Assembly (NCBI GenBank): GCA_922989275.2
Contig: OV277870.1
Span: 29,222,742 to 29,286,741 of the forward strand
DNA from: Gari tellinella
Lineage: Eukaryota; Mollusca; Bivalvia; Cardiida; Psammobiidae
Direction of reading: 5' to 3'
DNA length: 64,000 nucleotides
A program made the position numbers and the translations under genes. The notes beneath the pieces are model-generated. The model did not search any database and was not told the DNA's origin. It worked only from the letters and a program-made list of their open reading frames with translations. Below, in pieces: positions 11,496 to 22,907 of this stretch. Position 1 is the stretch's first letter; every line of letters starts with the position of its first letter.

Positions 11496-12286
11496 GGGGG
11501 GCTAACTACGTATTATAATCAAACTGTATAGCTACGACAACCTATATAGGTATTATAACATATTTGTATTGCTACGAAGTCAGTGTATATAGTGAGAAAT
11601 GTTTGTCTTCGAAAACAAAGTTAGATAGATAGATAGATTTATTTCAATATCATGTAACATGACAATAGTTAACAACACCCATATACATCTTAAAACAAAA
11701 CACAATTTATAAAAATTGCAATGATTAAATATATGTTGTGTTATGAACTATGTCAGTTATATCAATATCAAGGATTATAAATACCACGAATGAGGAACAA
11801 TGTTGTTCACCACCCGTGGTATTACACAAAAAAGAGAAAGGACATCTCTTATGTTCATTGTGGTCCTTATTGATATTGATGGTCTGACATAGAGAGGCAT
11901 GATCTATGAACTAATAAGATTAAATATGAAATTAATAAATTAAAAATAATCCTGAGTATATTTGCTGTTAATTACCAAACCAGTCCCTACCCTTAATTAT
12001 GATAAAAGTTATAGACTGACGTAGAAAAGTATGAAATAAACTATCCACATTAAAACATTAACAATAGGTTTACTTATAAGATACAAAATCTGTGTAAAAA
12101 TATATTAGAATGAGATCACTGACTAACACTTAAGTTTACATTATTGTATCTTAAATTATGATTATAGATATTACTTCAATATGAGTTACATTATTGTATC
12201 TTACTTATGATAGCAATACAAATTTGTTATAATACCCATATAGGTTGTCGTAGAGTAACATTTCATCGTAATACCTAGTTGGCCCC
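11496..12286. mobile_element. Non-autonomous element with ~80-bp terminal inverted repeats
   Basis: The left end (11496-11580) and the reverse complement of the right end (12209-12286) align over about 80 bp with few mismatches. Both include CTACGACAACCTATAT and TATTTGTATTGCTA-like blocks. No clear target duplication is visible. The interior opens with a GATA microsatellite (11624-11636) followed by TTTATTTCAATATCATG, which resembles an antisense LINE 3' tail, so a retroelement piece may be nested inside. No transposase reading frame was seen. Confidence 0.7.
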
Positions 12287-13078
12287 TAGTGCTTGTATAC
12301 AAAGACAGTTTCTAGCATGCGCAAAGGGAGAGTCCCTAGATATGTCCAGGCATACTTGGTTCAGTCAAATTAATCGCAGACACAGCGCTATAATATGTAT
12401 AGCACTATTTAAATCTTAATAGCAAACAGTACGGAACCGAATCGTGCTGCAAGGAGTCTGATTAGGCTCCGTCCAGCTTTCAATCTGAAACATCAATTTC
12501 GTACAATCGCGTCCACTGGGAAATAAATGCGCTGTCTCCGCTATATAAATATAGTCAAAATGTGAAAACCAGAACGTTCTTCATTTTCCTATCAATATAA
12601 AATAACTAGTTAAAACTTTAAAAAAAAATATAGTTATTCATTTATCTCTTTAAAATACTGTAAAACTTTATTATCAGCGTTTTATTTTAAGATATTAATT
12701 TAGGAAACTTTAAATAATTCGAACGTAAAACATTGTGAATCATGCGTTACTCGCAATCTGATCTGGTTCCAAATTACTTCAAGGCTGACTCTAGCGTCGG
12801 GGTAATGCACTCATAAAAATCAGTCAATTTAAGCCTAATGTCTACTACAGTGCATATTTTCACACAGTGTAGATCCTGATGCTGCGTCTCATTAAGACCT
12901 GCACTATTTGCCACCGCATTTGAAATGTTCTGCTGTATAAATTAACATTGTTAGTGTAGAGTAAATAGCCTACATGTATTTAAATAATCCATGTATATCT
13001 ACAATGGAATCTTCCAGTAAGCATACTTGGAGAGTTCATTGAAATACCCAGGCAAAACTGCATTATGGTTTCACCTAC

Positions 13079-13568
13079 CTGATACCCCAGACGTAGCTGT
13101 TTCTAAGAACCTTTTATCTGTTTTATTCTCATCCGACCCGCCATTTTTCCAGCTACCAACGATTGCTCTAGCTCTCGTCTGTGAATTGTTTGCAACACCA
13201 TGTACTTCTGTGAACGCATCGTCATGGTTTATCCTGCTCCCAGTTGCGTTGTCGTTCTCAAGGGGATATTCATAGTTCTCTAGCGCTGGTTGCTTCTTAA
13301 GTTCAGTTTCTTCTACAATATATGAAGTAGGAATCAACTTTGTCAGTATCAGTTCTTGGTGGTGTATAGTTGCCTCATGTCTTGTAATGATGACCTTTTG
13401 ATCCTGAACCTTTTCCTCAAGCGATGCCACTTTGGCGTTCAACTGTGAGAGTTGTACCTTTATCGAACGTAACACATTGGTCATACTTGGATCATTCTCT
13501 ATATCAAGATCCGTATTTATAGCAGAAGCATGCAGATTCAGAGATAATAGAATGAAACATGTTTTCAT
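13079..13568 (-). CDS. Secreted coiled-coil/C1q-domain protein, exon 1 (signal peptide and coiled coil)
   Basis: First coding exon of a two-exon gene. The chosen start (ATG at 13568) has A at -3 and opens a typical signal peptide, MKTCFILLSLNLHASA, with likely cleavage after ASA. An in-frame ATG lies 21 bases upstream at 13589 but has a weaker context and would add seven residues before the hydrophobic core. Residues about 29-78 form a heptad-like coiled coil (SIKVQLSQLNAKVASLEEKV region), as expected for trimerisation of C1q-like proteins. A low-complexity linker with basic KR and RAR sites follows. The exon ends in phase 1 at a strong donor, CAG|GTAGGT (intron begins at 13078). Joined to exon 2 the product is 304 residues: signal peptide, coiled coil, linker, C1q domain. 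Secreted C1q-domain proteins are often pattern-recognition lectins in bivalves; that role is family knowledge. A non-coding upstream exon is possible (AAGGTAAGG on the minus strand near 13640) but unproven. Confidence 0.85.
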
Positions 13569-13589
13569 CTTTAACACTTTAAAAAACAT

Positions 13590-14422
13590 TTGGCGTAAAT
13601 GGTCCGCTCCACAGAATATAGTACATTGTATATGACCTTACCTTAAAGATAACATAAGATAAGCATTTTTCAGTTTTTACAACACGAACAAGTTTGATCG
13701 CTTACAGTTGGTAAGCTGAAAGCAATGCAGAAAACTATTGCAGGGACTTTCTGGTTTTTTTCATCCTACATATTACTGCAACCTGACTTTAACACCCTTT
13801 ACGAGGCTTCGGATGAATTGGTGATATAGCGAGGTTTTAATATACTTTACACACGGCTATACAACGTTTAATTGGCATTTCAGCTTTGTTGTATTTTGTG
13901 TAGTTTGTATTAAAACCACATTATAAAGTAATACATGGCAGTATAATTGTTGTACACGTTTTGGGGGGAAACTATTTTGAATCAAACTGTAAATTTGATT
14001 TTTTGTTCGGAATAAGGGAAAGTAAGATGACCTGACAAAAACATGACACCACAGATAAGCCTGGTCTGTAACATACTATTTGTTCTATATTTTATTGTTT
14101 GTATAGCTATATAGCATATAGAGAAATTGATATAAAAACCGCTCACACAAAATTGTATACACTCATGTAGTGTTCAAGACAAGCGACATTTTCAAGCAGC
14201 GAAAAAGTAAATGAGCCTGTTTTCTTTAAACTGCGAAATGAATGGGTACACCATCAGTATGTAAAACAAAAACTTATTCAGGAGTATAAACAGTTTGGAT
14301 ACTCATCAGAATATTTTACACTAAAGATTAACGCTCACCCTGCCTTCTACATTGATTTTACAGGAAATGGACAAGTTATACGTACGGTGCATGTATGTAA
14401 GTTTTAAGTCATGTTTATTTCT
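13590..14422. other. Upstream region of the C1q gene
   Basis: This is the minus-strand 5' flank of the C1q-domain gene and would hold its promoter. A weak TATATT-like stretch lies at 13612-13618 (plus-strand AATATA), but I cannot assign a start site. Confidence 0.3.
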
Positions 14423-14426
14423 ATAA

Positions 14427-14665
14427 CCCTTTCCAAATCGGAGTCGCATAAAGTCGACTTTGCAAACAGTTTGGATTCAGACCAGACGCCGCGTGACGCG
14501 GCGTCTGATCAGGATCTAATCTGTTTGACAATCGTTTCGACATCTCTTAAGTCATACTACCTAACATCTAACTTCGAAACGATATTGCAGACGGCAATAT
14601 TGAAACAGATGACATTAAAACGGTGAGGGGATAAAAAACTCACGATTAATTTTTCGCCGAAAGGG
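14427..14665. mobile_element. Fam-3 MITE, 239 bp
   Basis: ATAA at 14423-14426 and TTAA at 14666-14669. The hairpin is near-perfect: GACGCCGCGTGACGCGGCGT. Confidence 0.8.
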
Positions 14666-14920
14666 TTAAAATGAGACCTTGTAATGGACACAGCTGCAAG
14701 CAATGTTGTAAGGAGAGACTCATTTTCGTAGGACCGTCGTAGGGACAGAGTATTATACTTCCTCATTGCATGAAACTCGAAAAGATTGGAGAACGAAATG
14801 TCTTTTTAAGAATGTCGATAATCTGAGTAAACTTAGATGTTTAAGTCTGATCAGTCACCGAGCATCTTTAGTTTAAACATATTATATTTCATATACAAAC
14901 ATTTGTTTAAGGCATACATA

Positions 14921-15842
14921 CGAGGGCTGTCCCAACACATCGTAGACTTTCGTTATAAAATTGTTATTTATAACAGCAGAGACAAACGCTCGTCAGGGTT
15001 TATAAACATAGGGATAAAGTAAGCCTGTGTGAATTTTTAACGCACTATCTTAGAAACTGGCTAGCACGGAGTAGTTTGAAACACCATATCCGTGCAACCC
15101 CGGCGCACACTGTACTTACGTTATGACGTTATCGACGTCAACGTTACTCCTTTTCAAACTTTTCGCCGTGTTAATCGATACATTCGCTGTGACACACAAC
15201 CAACTTGTCATATACGCTGGCGAACAATGCCTTTCTTCATTCCTCAACACAAAACTCTCATTGTTTCTTGTTTTAGCTTCAGAAAGTTTTCAAAACTGAG
15301 AGTTCAAGATGCTGAACACCATTGATTACGCTCTGCACGTTTTTCTACAATGAAGCCGTCAGTTTATATTGGCCGTCCCGTCTTTGTAATTCTTTTCTCT
15401 CAATCCACCTTTCTGAAAAACGCTTATGCTGATTGGAGATCAGAGAGAAAGATGCTGATTAATACTTTTCTGTTGATTGTAGTTGTTTAAACGTCTCTGT
15501 CGGGGCCATATTTAACCTAACACAGTATTCTATAACATTTTGCTGCGCCGCAACGTCAACGTTCATGACGCAAGTTAGCGCGAATTCAAGCTCGAAGTTG
15601 CATTGTAGGAGGTTGAAAAATGCACACCTTTAAATCTACCTGTAAGATTTTTGCGTGCGCCGCACAATCTAACCAGCAATTAATATTTGCTTATAAATAA
15701 GGGTGAGGTGTGTTAATGAGCTTCATTATTTATTCTACATTTGTGAAAATGATTGAAATAGCATCAGTAAAAAAATCATAGAAAAAAGACGTCGGGTTCT
15801 TCAAAAAAAATATTTGTCCACGGTGTTTTGGGACAGCCCTCG
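14921..15842. mobile_element. Mariner-like element, ~920 bp, TA-flanked
   Basis: Terminal inverted repeats start CGAGGGCTGTCCCAA (14921-14935 and complement 15828-15842) and extend to about 28 bp with a few mismatches. They are flanked by TA at 14919-14920 and 15843-15844. Such ends and a TA duplication fit mariner-type elements. I found no readable transposase, so it is a deletion derivative or heavily decayed copy. Confidence 0.75.
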
Positions 15843-16163
15843 TAGATCATAATGATTAGAACGAATGCAATTGTTTATTATGTTCTTCTCAAATAAGCTT
15901 CTTTGAACTGCAGTGATCCCTCTCTACAACGGTCCTCATTACAACGACTCCCTCCTTACAACGATCTTTGCCGCAGTTCCCTAAACTGGACAATTGTGTG
16001 CAACCTATTCACGACTGTGATGTCGTCTCCTTAAAATGGTCGTCTGCTGTTTTTCTCAAAGTTACATAATAGACATTTTGACAGAAAAAACTCAATGACG
16101 AGTGACAAACAACTTGAATCCAGATCAGTCGCCGCGTTACGCGATGTCTGATCTGGATTTAAG

Positions 16164-16316
16164 CAAAGTCACGTGAAACCCACTGACTTCATATCAGTGT
16201 GTTGATGAAGGCTTTGTGAGAAAGCCGAAATATCCAAGGTAAAATCAATATGCTCTGAGTTAATGGATTAAATTACTATAATGGACAATCCAGAGCAACA
16301 GAACAATTTACATTAT
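16164..16316. mobile_element. 153-bp insertion with 10-bp target duplication and hammerhead-like core
   Basis: Flanked by identical TGGATTTAAG (16154-16163 and 16317-16326). The Fam-G copy at 23.7 kb reads straight through the equivalent point, giving an empty site. The insert carries a small hairpin (CACTGA 16181-16186 / TCAGTG 16194-16199) followed by a hammerhead-like motif. Size, duplication and motif fit a retrozyme or a Penelope-type pseudo-LTR fragment; that assignment is inference. Confidence 0.65.
16202..16235 (+). ncRNA. Degenerate hammerhead-ribozyme-like motif
   Basis: TTGATGA (16202-16208; the canonical box is CTGATGA, so one core base is changed). A six-pair stem II follows (GGCTTT 16210-16215 with AAAGCC 16221-16226, loop GTGAG), then GAAA (16227-16230) and TATC (16231-16234). 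The self-complementary ATAT after GAA resembles the minimal stem III of dimeric retrotransposon hammerheads. Stem I pairing is poor (only the first two pairs form), so this copy is probably inactive. Confidence 0.45.
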
Positions 16317-16970
16317 TGGATTTAAGCTGTTTCAAATTGTCCTTCCCTATAACGATTCCCTCTGAACAACGGAAATACGTATAGATACAACTAGCTATAA
16401 GGTACTACATGGATGTCAATAATGTACAGGATGTAATATACCCGTGTTTAAGAAAAAAATGTTTTACCGTAGGTGCCCTTTTAAAAAAATACGAGTTCAA
16501 AAAATTCAATGACACGGTTGTTACATAAAACATAACCCAACTATGTTATTTGTTCGTATACTTTCGTGAGCTATTTGTCACTGTCTTGCAAAAGTAATAC
16601 TTATTATGAATGACCCTTACCACGGACATTGTAACGAGAAGATTTGTAATTTTGCATTTATCCTGTAGATAGAGAACATTTACAGAGACTATTTACCACA
16701 TGTCATGTAAGTCGAACTATAGTTCGTGGCATGGCAATAGCTTTTATGAAGTCACCAATTGCTTATAGAGGGCCTGTTCTACAGACAGATATTTGCAAGC
16801 AAAGAACAGTACATACATTACTGTATATCCAGCGATTGTAGACACAGTATAGATAGTACATTTGTAGATATGTTTAACGTGTTATCTACCAATTACTACT
16901 AATTGTTACAGAGACACACAAAGAGGTAATGGTGTAGCTGGAGTACGGATATTTTTTTCATTTTTATTAA

Positions 16971-17166
16971 ACCCTTCATTATCATAACATCATCAATTCT
17001 AAGCAATTGCCGTCTGCTTTTATTGTTCAAATTCAAAACATACTTATTAAGTACAATAACTTAAGAACTGAGTTTAAAACATTGTGGGTCTAATTTACGC
17101 GGCGTCTGATCAGGATACAAACTGATTGAAAGTGACTACTGTACTCGGGGTAAGTCAGTGAAGGCG
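16971..17166. mobile_element. Fam-3b MITE, decayed
   Basis: CCCTTCATTATCATAACATC at the left, hairpin remnant GCGGCGTCTGATCAGGATAC, right end GTCAGTGAAGGCGTC. Closest relative is at 30484-30606. Confidence 0.55.
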
Positions 17167-17916
17167 TCACTATGTGGCGTGTCGTATTACGCAAGCTAAA
17201 TCCATCAGTTTTACATTAAGTTGTCGCATTTGTTTCTTAATGCATTTATATATTCTTCCATTGCAACAGAACCATTTATTTTAAATATGCTGTCTGCACT
17301 CTTAAGATGAATTAAAGTTTTAGTATTCTAGCATGAACAATATTGAAATGAGTGTCAATCATTTTTTATATTGTCTAGACGCCCAGATATAAGCGATTTG
17401 TCTGGCTCCAAATTGTTTCTAAAACCAAAGGTCGGGACATTGGTGGTTTTGTAGTGATACTGTCCGGGGACACGATAATGAGCATTGTGGAACATTCTCC
17501 GAAGCGCGTGGAACCGATAACATTTTTTTGATACGTAAATACGTTATTTCAAAGCGGTTTTAATAATTATCTATGAAATGACGGACTATCATGTTGACTA
17601 AATATCTGATTACGAAGCAATGTATTCCCAGACTGTTGTTTGTTTTACAATGTCAAGTATCATAATAGACGTTAATCGGCGTAACATAATGTCTTCTCAG
17701 ACAGTAGAAATTTTTATATACAGTGATAGGTAGAATGCGTTAATATTCCCTTCAAACCAAACCAAACGCAAACCAGATGCATTTAAGTATAGAAAAGGAC
17801 ACCTTTATGGATTAATTGACTATCTATCTATATTTAATTGGACAACAATTTGGATCATATTCAGGTACCCATAAACGCGTTCATCGGGCAATAATAGGAT
17901 CGCCCCCAAGGTTTAA

Positions 17917-18144
17917 CCATTTCACTGCCAAAAATGTCTTGAGATATTTACCCCAGCACCGTTTCAATGTCGTCTGCTTCAATTTTGTTGTTTGCAAGAT
18001 CGTTTCAAATTAAGATTCAATGAAGTGTGACTTAAAATATATCGATACGAGTGTCAAACAATTTGGATCCTGATCACACGCCGCGTTACGCAGCGTATGA
18101 TCAGGATCCAGACTGTTTTTCAAACGGCATTGAGAGTGAAAGGG
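17917..18144. mobile_element. Fam-3 MITE, 228 bp
   Basis: TTAA at 17913-17916; right flank is TTCA. Full body, with hairpin CACGCCGCGTTACGCAGCGT. Confidence 0.8.
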
Positions 18145-18289
18145 TTCATAATCGGAGCTTATCGGCACCACATATGAACCTTTGGAAATATTGTTGATAT
18201 GACAGTGGTCCTCTCAAGTGGAGAAGATGCTAGTTTTTCATGTCTAAATGAACAAAACGCAAATAGATAAGATATTTTTAAAATATGTT

Positions 18290-18420
18290 TTGGGAAATTT
18301 TGCCGATCTATTTGAATCTGTTTTGCAAACGATTTGAAGCCTGGTCAGACACCGGGTGTTTGCAATGGACATAATTATGTTTCCTTAAGCTCGTTTATCC
18401 CGAAAGAATATCGACTATAG
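18290..18420. repeat. Fam-1 remnant
   Basis: GCAAACGATTTGAAGCCTGG with a truncated GACACCGGGTG hairpin, then TTTGCAATGGACATAAT and ATCCCGAAAGAATATCGAC. Confidence 0.5.
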
Positions 18421-18577
18421 ATCACTATTTTATAATCGGCCTTAATCGGTGCAACATTAATCTAGTTCATGTACTAGAAACATATTTGATATGACCATTA
18501 CCGTCATAACAATTTACGTTGTGGTTTGGTTGCATTCCTTAATATAAGAGGATGTTTAAAACTCCAACCTGCTTTAA

Positions 18578-18820
18578 CCCTTTACCCAATAACCTGTTTC
18601 TAGTTTTAAAAATAGGTGACTACTTAAAGCAGGTGAAAGTAAAGCAGAATGCGCCCTAAGGCGCATTCTGTTTTACTTTCAGCCTGCTTTAAGTTACCAC
18701 CTGCTAGAATTAGGAAAATATCCCTTCTGATACATATTTATGACTGTATAGATTGGAATTATTTTCTTCCGCGGATGATTAAACGGAATGTGCTAAAAGG
18801 CGCTTCTATAAGGTAAAGGG
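18578..18820. mobile_element. Fam-4 MITE, intact, 243 bp
   Basis: TTAA at 18574-18577 and 18821-18824. Ends are CCCTTTACCC and GGTAAAGGG. Long hairpin: CTGAAAGTAAAGCAGAATGC-type arms around GCGCCCTAAGGCGC. Confidence 0.85.
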
Positions 18821-18829
18821 TTAAGCCAC

Positions 18830-19745
18830 CATCTGAGTAGATTGTTTAAATGACGTCTGTGTTCTATGTTCGGGACATTGTTTGCATATTTGAAAAACCC
18901 ACCAGAACCCCAGAAAAAACCCTCTGAAAGTTGAATATAGATCAATATAAGCACAACGTAAAAAGAAAGTTGGGGCCGTCATGTGGTTAGAAATTCTACA
19001 GTAGCAGTAAAAGAAGTTTAATTGTAAACAGACTACACTTACAGAGTAGACCATACTGAATTTAATGCTCTAAAAACAACAGTCTGACCATTTCTGAAGA
19101 AGTGGTTTCCTAAAGTAAAGTAAATCAATACTTTTTCTACATGTAATTATAATACATTGTTTTTGCGCTAGTCGTGTTTTTTATTTGTTAAATCATTATT
19201 CTTTCTTAAACAAAAAACAGTATTCTAACAATATATGTTTCCTGTACTACAACAAGTATAGAGTAAGGTTATAGTTGTTCCTCTTTCGGATACAGATGTT
19301 CAAACAAACCATGCTAAAGAAATAAGCAATGTGGGAAATACACTTTTAATTCCCAGAAATCCCTTTTACTGACATACTCACGCCATATAACAGTTACCCC
19401 CACAGAATCGTCTGCTTTAAGTTTTCGTCTGCTTTCATTTATGCAAAATTGGAATTCAATTCATCATTAACCTTAAGAAACATTGGTATCAAGATCAAAA
19501 CAGTTTTGCAAAATTGCATTTGAATTGAGTTTAGTTTAAATTGGAAAGTGTCGAATATCCCATAACTTATTAATATAATGATATAAATGGCATTAATCTG
19601 CCGTCACCAAAGCTACACGTACTTAAATGCTGCTTATAAACGTATAAGTTGACATGAAAGCTATGTTTACAACAGTTTATTGAATGTAGCATGACAAGTG
19701 GGTATAATATAAGCCAAAACTTCAGATTTATCGAGGAATTAACGT
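18830..19745. other. Intergenic, nothing recognised
   Basis: AT-rich. The minus-strand open frame at 18821-19054 has no family resemblance that I can support. Confidence 0.4.
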
Positions 19746-19749
19746 TTAA

Positions 19750-19945
19750 CCCTTATCCTGCTGATCGCAACTTCACTGGTTTTTGCAAACAGTTTGGATC
19801 CAGATCAGACGCCGCGTAACGCGGCGTCTGATCTGGACACAAACTTTTTGACACTCGTCTTAAGGTTTTTTTAATTGAAAAAGGTATAAATAAAAAATTA
19901 ACAAAATTTGCAGACGATAATTTCAAAGCAGACGACTAAGGATAA
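19750..19945. mobile_element. Fam-3 MITE variant
   Basis: TTAA at 19746-19749, then CCCTTATCCTGCTGATCGCA. The hairpin GACGCCGCGTAACGCGGCGT is perfect. The right end, GCAGACGACTAAGG, is less certain. Confidence 0.7.
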
Positions 19946-19974
19946 ACATGCTAGCGGGGGAATATTTCCCACAA

Positions 19975-20070
19975 TGATAACATTTGCAAATGGTTTGGAG
20001 CCAGTTTATACGCCCAATAACGCGATGTCTTACCGGGATCCAAACTGTCTGACAGTCTGAACCAGTTTCA
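19975..20070. repeat. Family hairpin remnant
   Basis: GCAAATGGTTTGGAGCCAG and GATCCAAACTGTCTGACAG flank a degenerate TACGCCCAATAACGCGATG centre. Confidence 0.5.
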
Positions 20071-20150
20071 AAAAGAAATTAAAGAATATTCTATTTTTAG
20101 AACGATAGCAATGTTGTAGACGAAGAATTACCCAGCATGCAAAGTGGTAA

Positions 20151-20344
20151 CCCTTTGCCTGCTGGTTGCGACTTTATTGATTTTTGCAAACAATTGAGAT
20201 CCAGATCAGACGCTGCGTAACGCTGGATCCAAACTGTTTGACACTCTTCTTTAGGTTTCTTTACTTACGAAATGTATAAATCTAAATGTAACAAACTTTG
20301 CAGACGACAATTTCGAAGCAGACGACATCACCGCAGGATCAAGG
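20151..20344. mobile_element. Fam-3 MITE variant, sister of 19750-19945
   Basis: CCCTTTGCCTGCTGGTTGCG left, TTAA at 20345-20348 right. The hairpin is half deleted (GACGCTGCGTAACGC then GGATCC). Confidence 0.65.
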
Positions 20345-20540
20345 TTAACTGAATATTTCCAAAATGTTTTTTATTATTTCATCAGAAACCCTCATTTTAT
20401 CCGTAGCTTATCTGATATTCTCAACATGGGAATCCTTTTATTTGTAAGAAAACTTTAATGTGTAATATAACATTCTAGTTGTTTCTCTATACCTAATTGC
20501 AAAAGGAGAATTCTAACCTTTTATTAGTGTTTTCTCCTGA

Positions 20541-21015
20541 CATGTCGGAGTTATTTTTAGATTGGAACATTCTAAAACTTTCAAAGGGATGAGTTTTCTC
20601 TACATACGGTTAATGATACGGATAGCTGTAATTTTTGTGCACAATGTACAGTAGAGGATACCTTATTCTTTCCCGTTTAAACGCAAACGCAATGCACTAA
20701 ACTGTGGAAATTTACCTTAAGAATTTTTAATTATATTTTTAATCTAAATACCAAACAGGTTGGAGCCTGATCAGACGCCGGGTAACCCGGCGTCTGATCT
20801 GGCTCCAACCTGTTTGTAATGGAAATAATAGTTTTAGTATATAAATGCATTTTTTGGGAAAGAATAAAATATCAGTTAAGTTAGCGCAAGGGTCTCGTGC
20901 TGCACGAGGATCATTTTATCTCAAGTTGGAAAGTGTACGACTATATAGATCCGATGTTACCCTGTTATCTATTTACCATTATGAACTATTCTGTTCTAAA
21001 AATAACTCCGACAGA
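20541..21015. mobile_element. ~475-bp element related to Fam-1 with TGTCGGAGTTATTTTTAG ends
   Basis: Terminal inverted repeat GTCGGAGTTATTTTTAG (left ~20543, right complement ~20996-21012). The inside includes ACAGTAGAGGATACC, TTATTCTTTCCCGTTTAAAC, the Fam-1-type hairpin GACGCCGGGTAACCCGGCGT (20776-20796) and TCGTGCTGCACGAGGATC. A second copy in opposite orientation is at 50516-50995. It is either a larger relative of Fam-1 or a Fam-1-like core inside another element. Confidence 0.7.
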
Positions 21016-21115
21016 TCAGAATAATCGAACAATATCATGTTTTGCTGGTTAGTTGTGTGAGTGCAATGTGGACGCCAGTGTAGAATATAAACATATGACG
21101 ATTAACCCTTCAGTG

Positions 21116-21529
21116 ACATGACGTCATCAACTTTTAAAAATTATCGTTAGCTTCTACAGGGGAGAATCTGTTATTCTTTCCCAATAAACGCGTTTACGCT
21201 AAAACTATTATTTGCAGTGCAAACAGTTTGGAGCCAGATCAGACGCCGGGTAACCCGGCGTCTGATCAGGCTCCAAACTGTTTGCCACCAAGATAAACAT
21301 GAATTATCAGAATTGTCAAAAAGTTGTACTATTCTACGTTTTAGTGTTTTGCGTTTGCGTACGTTTGCGTTTAAACGGGAAAGAATAACAGATTTTCCAC
21401 AGTATTTCTAAAGTTGAACTTTTTTGCATAATAATTATTAAAATAAGTGGGAAACAGTTACGAGGCGTCTAATCAGAATCCAAACTGTTTACAAATAGCC
21501 ATGGTACTCTGGATAAAGCAGAGAAGGGG
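21116..21529. mobile_element. Fam-3b MITE interrupted by a Fam-1 insertion
   Basis: TTAA at 21112-21115, then CCCTTCAGTGACATGACGTC. The body resumes at 21405 after the Fam-1 copy and ends near AGAGAAGGGG. The uninterrupted relative at 30484-30606 shares the same ends. Confidence 0.65.
21156..21402. mobile_element. Fam-1 MITE, full length, 247 bp
   Basis: TA at 21154-21155 and 21403-21404. Ends are CAGGGGAGAATCTGTTATTC and AACAGATTTTCCACAG. Perfect hairpin GACGCCGGGTAACCCGGCGT. Confidence 0.85.
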
Positions 21530-22380
21530 CTGATCTAAATATGACACTCTGTATCAGAAATAATATTTATAAACAAAAATTGAATTTAAAATGTTAATTC
21601 AAAAGCGTTTTCTTTTTCTTCTTGAACTTTTGAATCCCGTATGAACAATAAAGCGAGGACAACTAGATTAAAACCTCATTTAGAATAGAATCAGTGTATC
21701 AGTTATCTTAAATTGAACATTAAAGAATTTTAATCTTAGAGCAATCAAAATATCAAATATTTCCCTCAAAAGTAATTCCGTGAAAAACATTACATAACTT
21801 TTAAGCGGATCGCTGTTACTGGACAATAGTTTCTTTTCCATTCTAAGGAACACAATTGGCAACCTATTTTTGTACCCAACAGTATTTGTGAGGTTTCGTT
21901 AGCATTGTCAATTGGAGGCAGTTCTGGCGTAAAGCAACAGCATAAATAATATGGAGACACGACGGTGAAGTTGTGAATACTGCTAATTTACTCACAGAAG
22001 ATTATCTCAAGGTCTGATATGTACTAAATACATTGTTCTACATGCACCAAGAAACCATGTTGGTATTATAGTGTTTGCAAATAGAACCCCCTATGGAGAA
22101 GACATTATTTTTCATGAGTATGTTTGTGCTAAACCAATTACATGTATGTTCATTGCACAGATATTTGAGCAAGGGTAATATCTTCTCCATGATATTGCAA
22201 ATCATACGCTATTATTTGAAACGGAACTAAAAATCATGCTGTGTAAGATCCTAAATGCAATGTTGTATGTATCGTGGGTGGGGTGTGTTGGGTTAAAATG
22301 TCTTCATGTCCCCAACAGCCGTGAGTGCACTTCTGTATTTTATGAAGGTTTGCAAGAAAAATAGTTTAGATTGAGATTAT
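21530..22380. other. Intergenic, nothing recognised
   Basis: AT-rich single-copy-looking sequence with no supportable gene. Confidence 0.4.
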
Positions 22381-22505
22381 ATCGTTCTATCATCATATGC
22401 ATATCAACCATCTGATAGAATATGGAAAATATTTCTTATTGTATATGTTCATGACTTTTTGAATTGGAACTTTTGTCTTCAGTGGGATGATAAATTTAAA
22501 GCGCC
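22380..22505. repeat. Fam-4 fragment
   Basis: CCATCTGATAGAATATGGAA, TTCATGACTTTTTGAATTGG and TTTGTCTTCAGTGGGATG match the right half of Fam-4. Confidence 0.55.
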
Positions 22506-22701
22506 GAACGCCGATCGCCGATCGCAATTTGTCTGGTATTTCTAAACAATTTTGATTCAAATCTGTATCCACCTTATGCGACGTGTGAATTTATTAAAAC
22601 CTGTTCGACATTATTTTTTTATGAATATCTTTAGCAGACTACAATTTTAAAACAGAAGATAACACGGCATGGTAAGGGTTCATGCATAGCGAGGGTCTTA
22701 A

Positions 22702-22907
22702 CCCACTTGTGCCCACAAACATAGGCAAACAGTGTAGACCCTGATCAGACGCCGCATTATGCGGCTTCTGCTTAGAGTCTACACTGTTTGCTGATAGGAA
22801 TTTCAATATAAAACAAAATGAAACTGAAACGTTTGAACAGGCATTCCTTAATAAAAATTGACGAATCCAATATATAAACATGGTAGAATCCACTAGGTAT
22901 AAATGGG
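22702..22907. mobile_element. Fam-2 MITE, 206 bp, inverted
   Basis: TTAA at 22698-22701 and 22908-22911. Hairpin GACGCCGCATTATGCGGCTT. Typical CAATATATAAACATGG segment at the right. Confidence 0.85.

Larger units (their letters stand above)
10646..13078 (-). other. Intron of the C1q-domain gene
   Basis: The 2.43-kb phase-1 intron is bounded by GT (13078-13077) and AG (10647-10646). It contains a 148-bp foldback (11322-11469), a ~790-bp element with ~80-bp terminal inverted repeats (11496-12286), and partial family hairpins near 11045-11105, 12419-12480 and 12858-12915. No further exon was recognised. Confidence 0.75.
15914..16378. mobile_element. Fam-G element interrupted by a 153-bp insertion
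   Basis: Begins with iterated CTACAACG, TACAACGACTCCCTCC and TACAACGATC and ends with CCCTATAACGATTCCCTCTG. The core is the family hairpin (GTCGCCGCGTTACGCGATGT). A second copy in opposite orientation lies at 23584-23931 and lacks the insertion at 16164-16316. Confidence 0.7.

Noticed and set aside
15092..15325. 77-codon open frame inside the mariner-like element as a possible transposase
   Set aside because: No helix-turn-helix or DDE/D motifs are visible on either strand.
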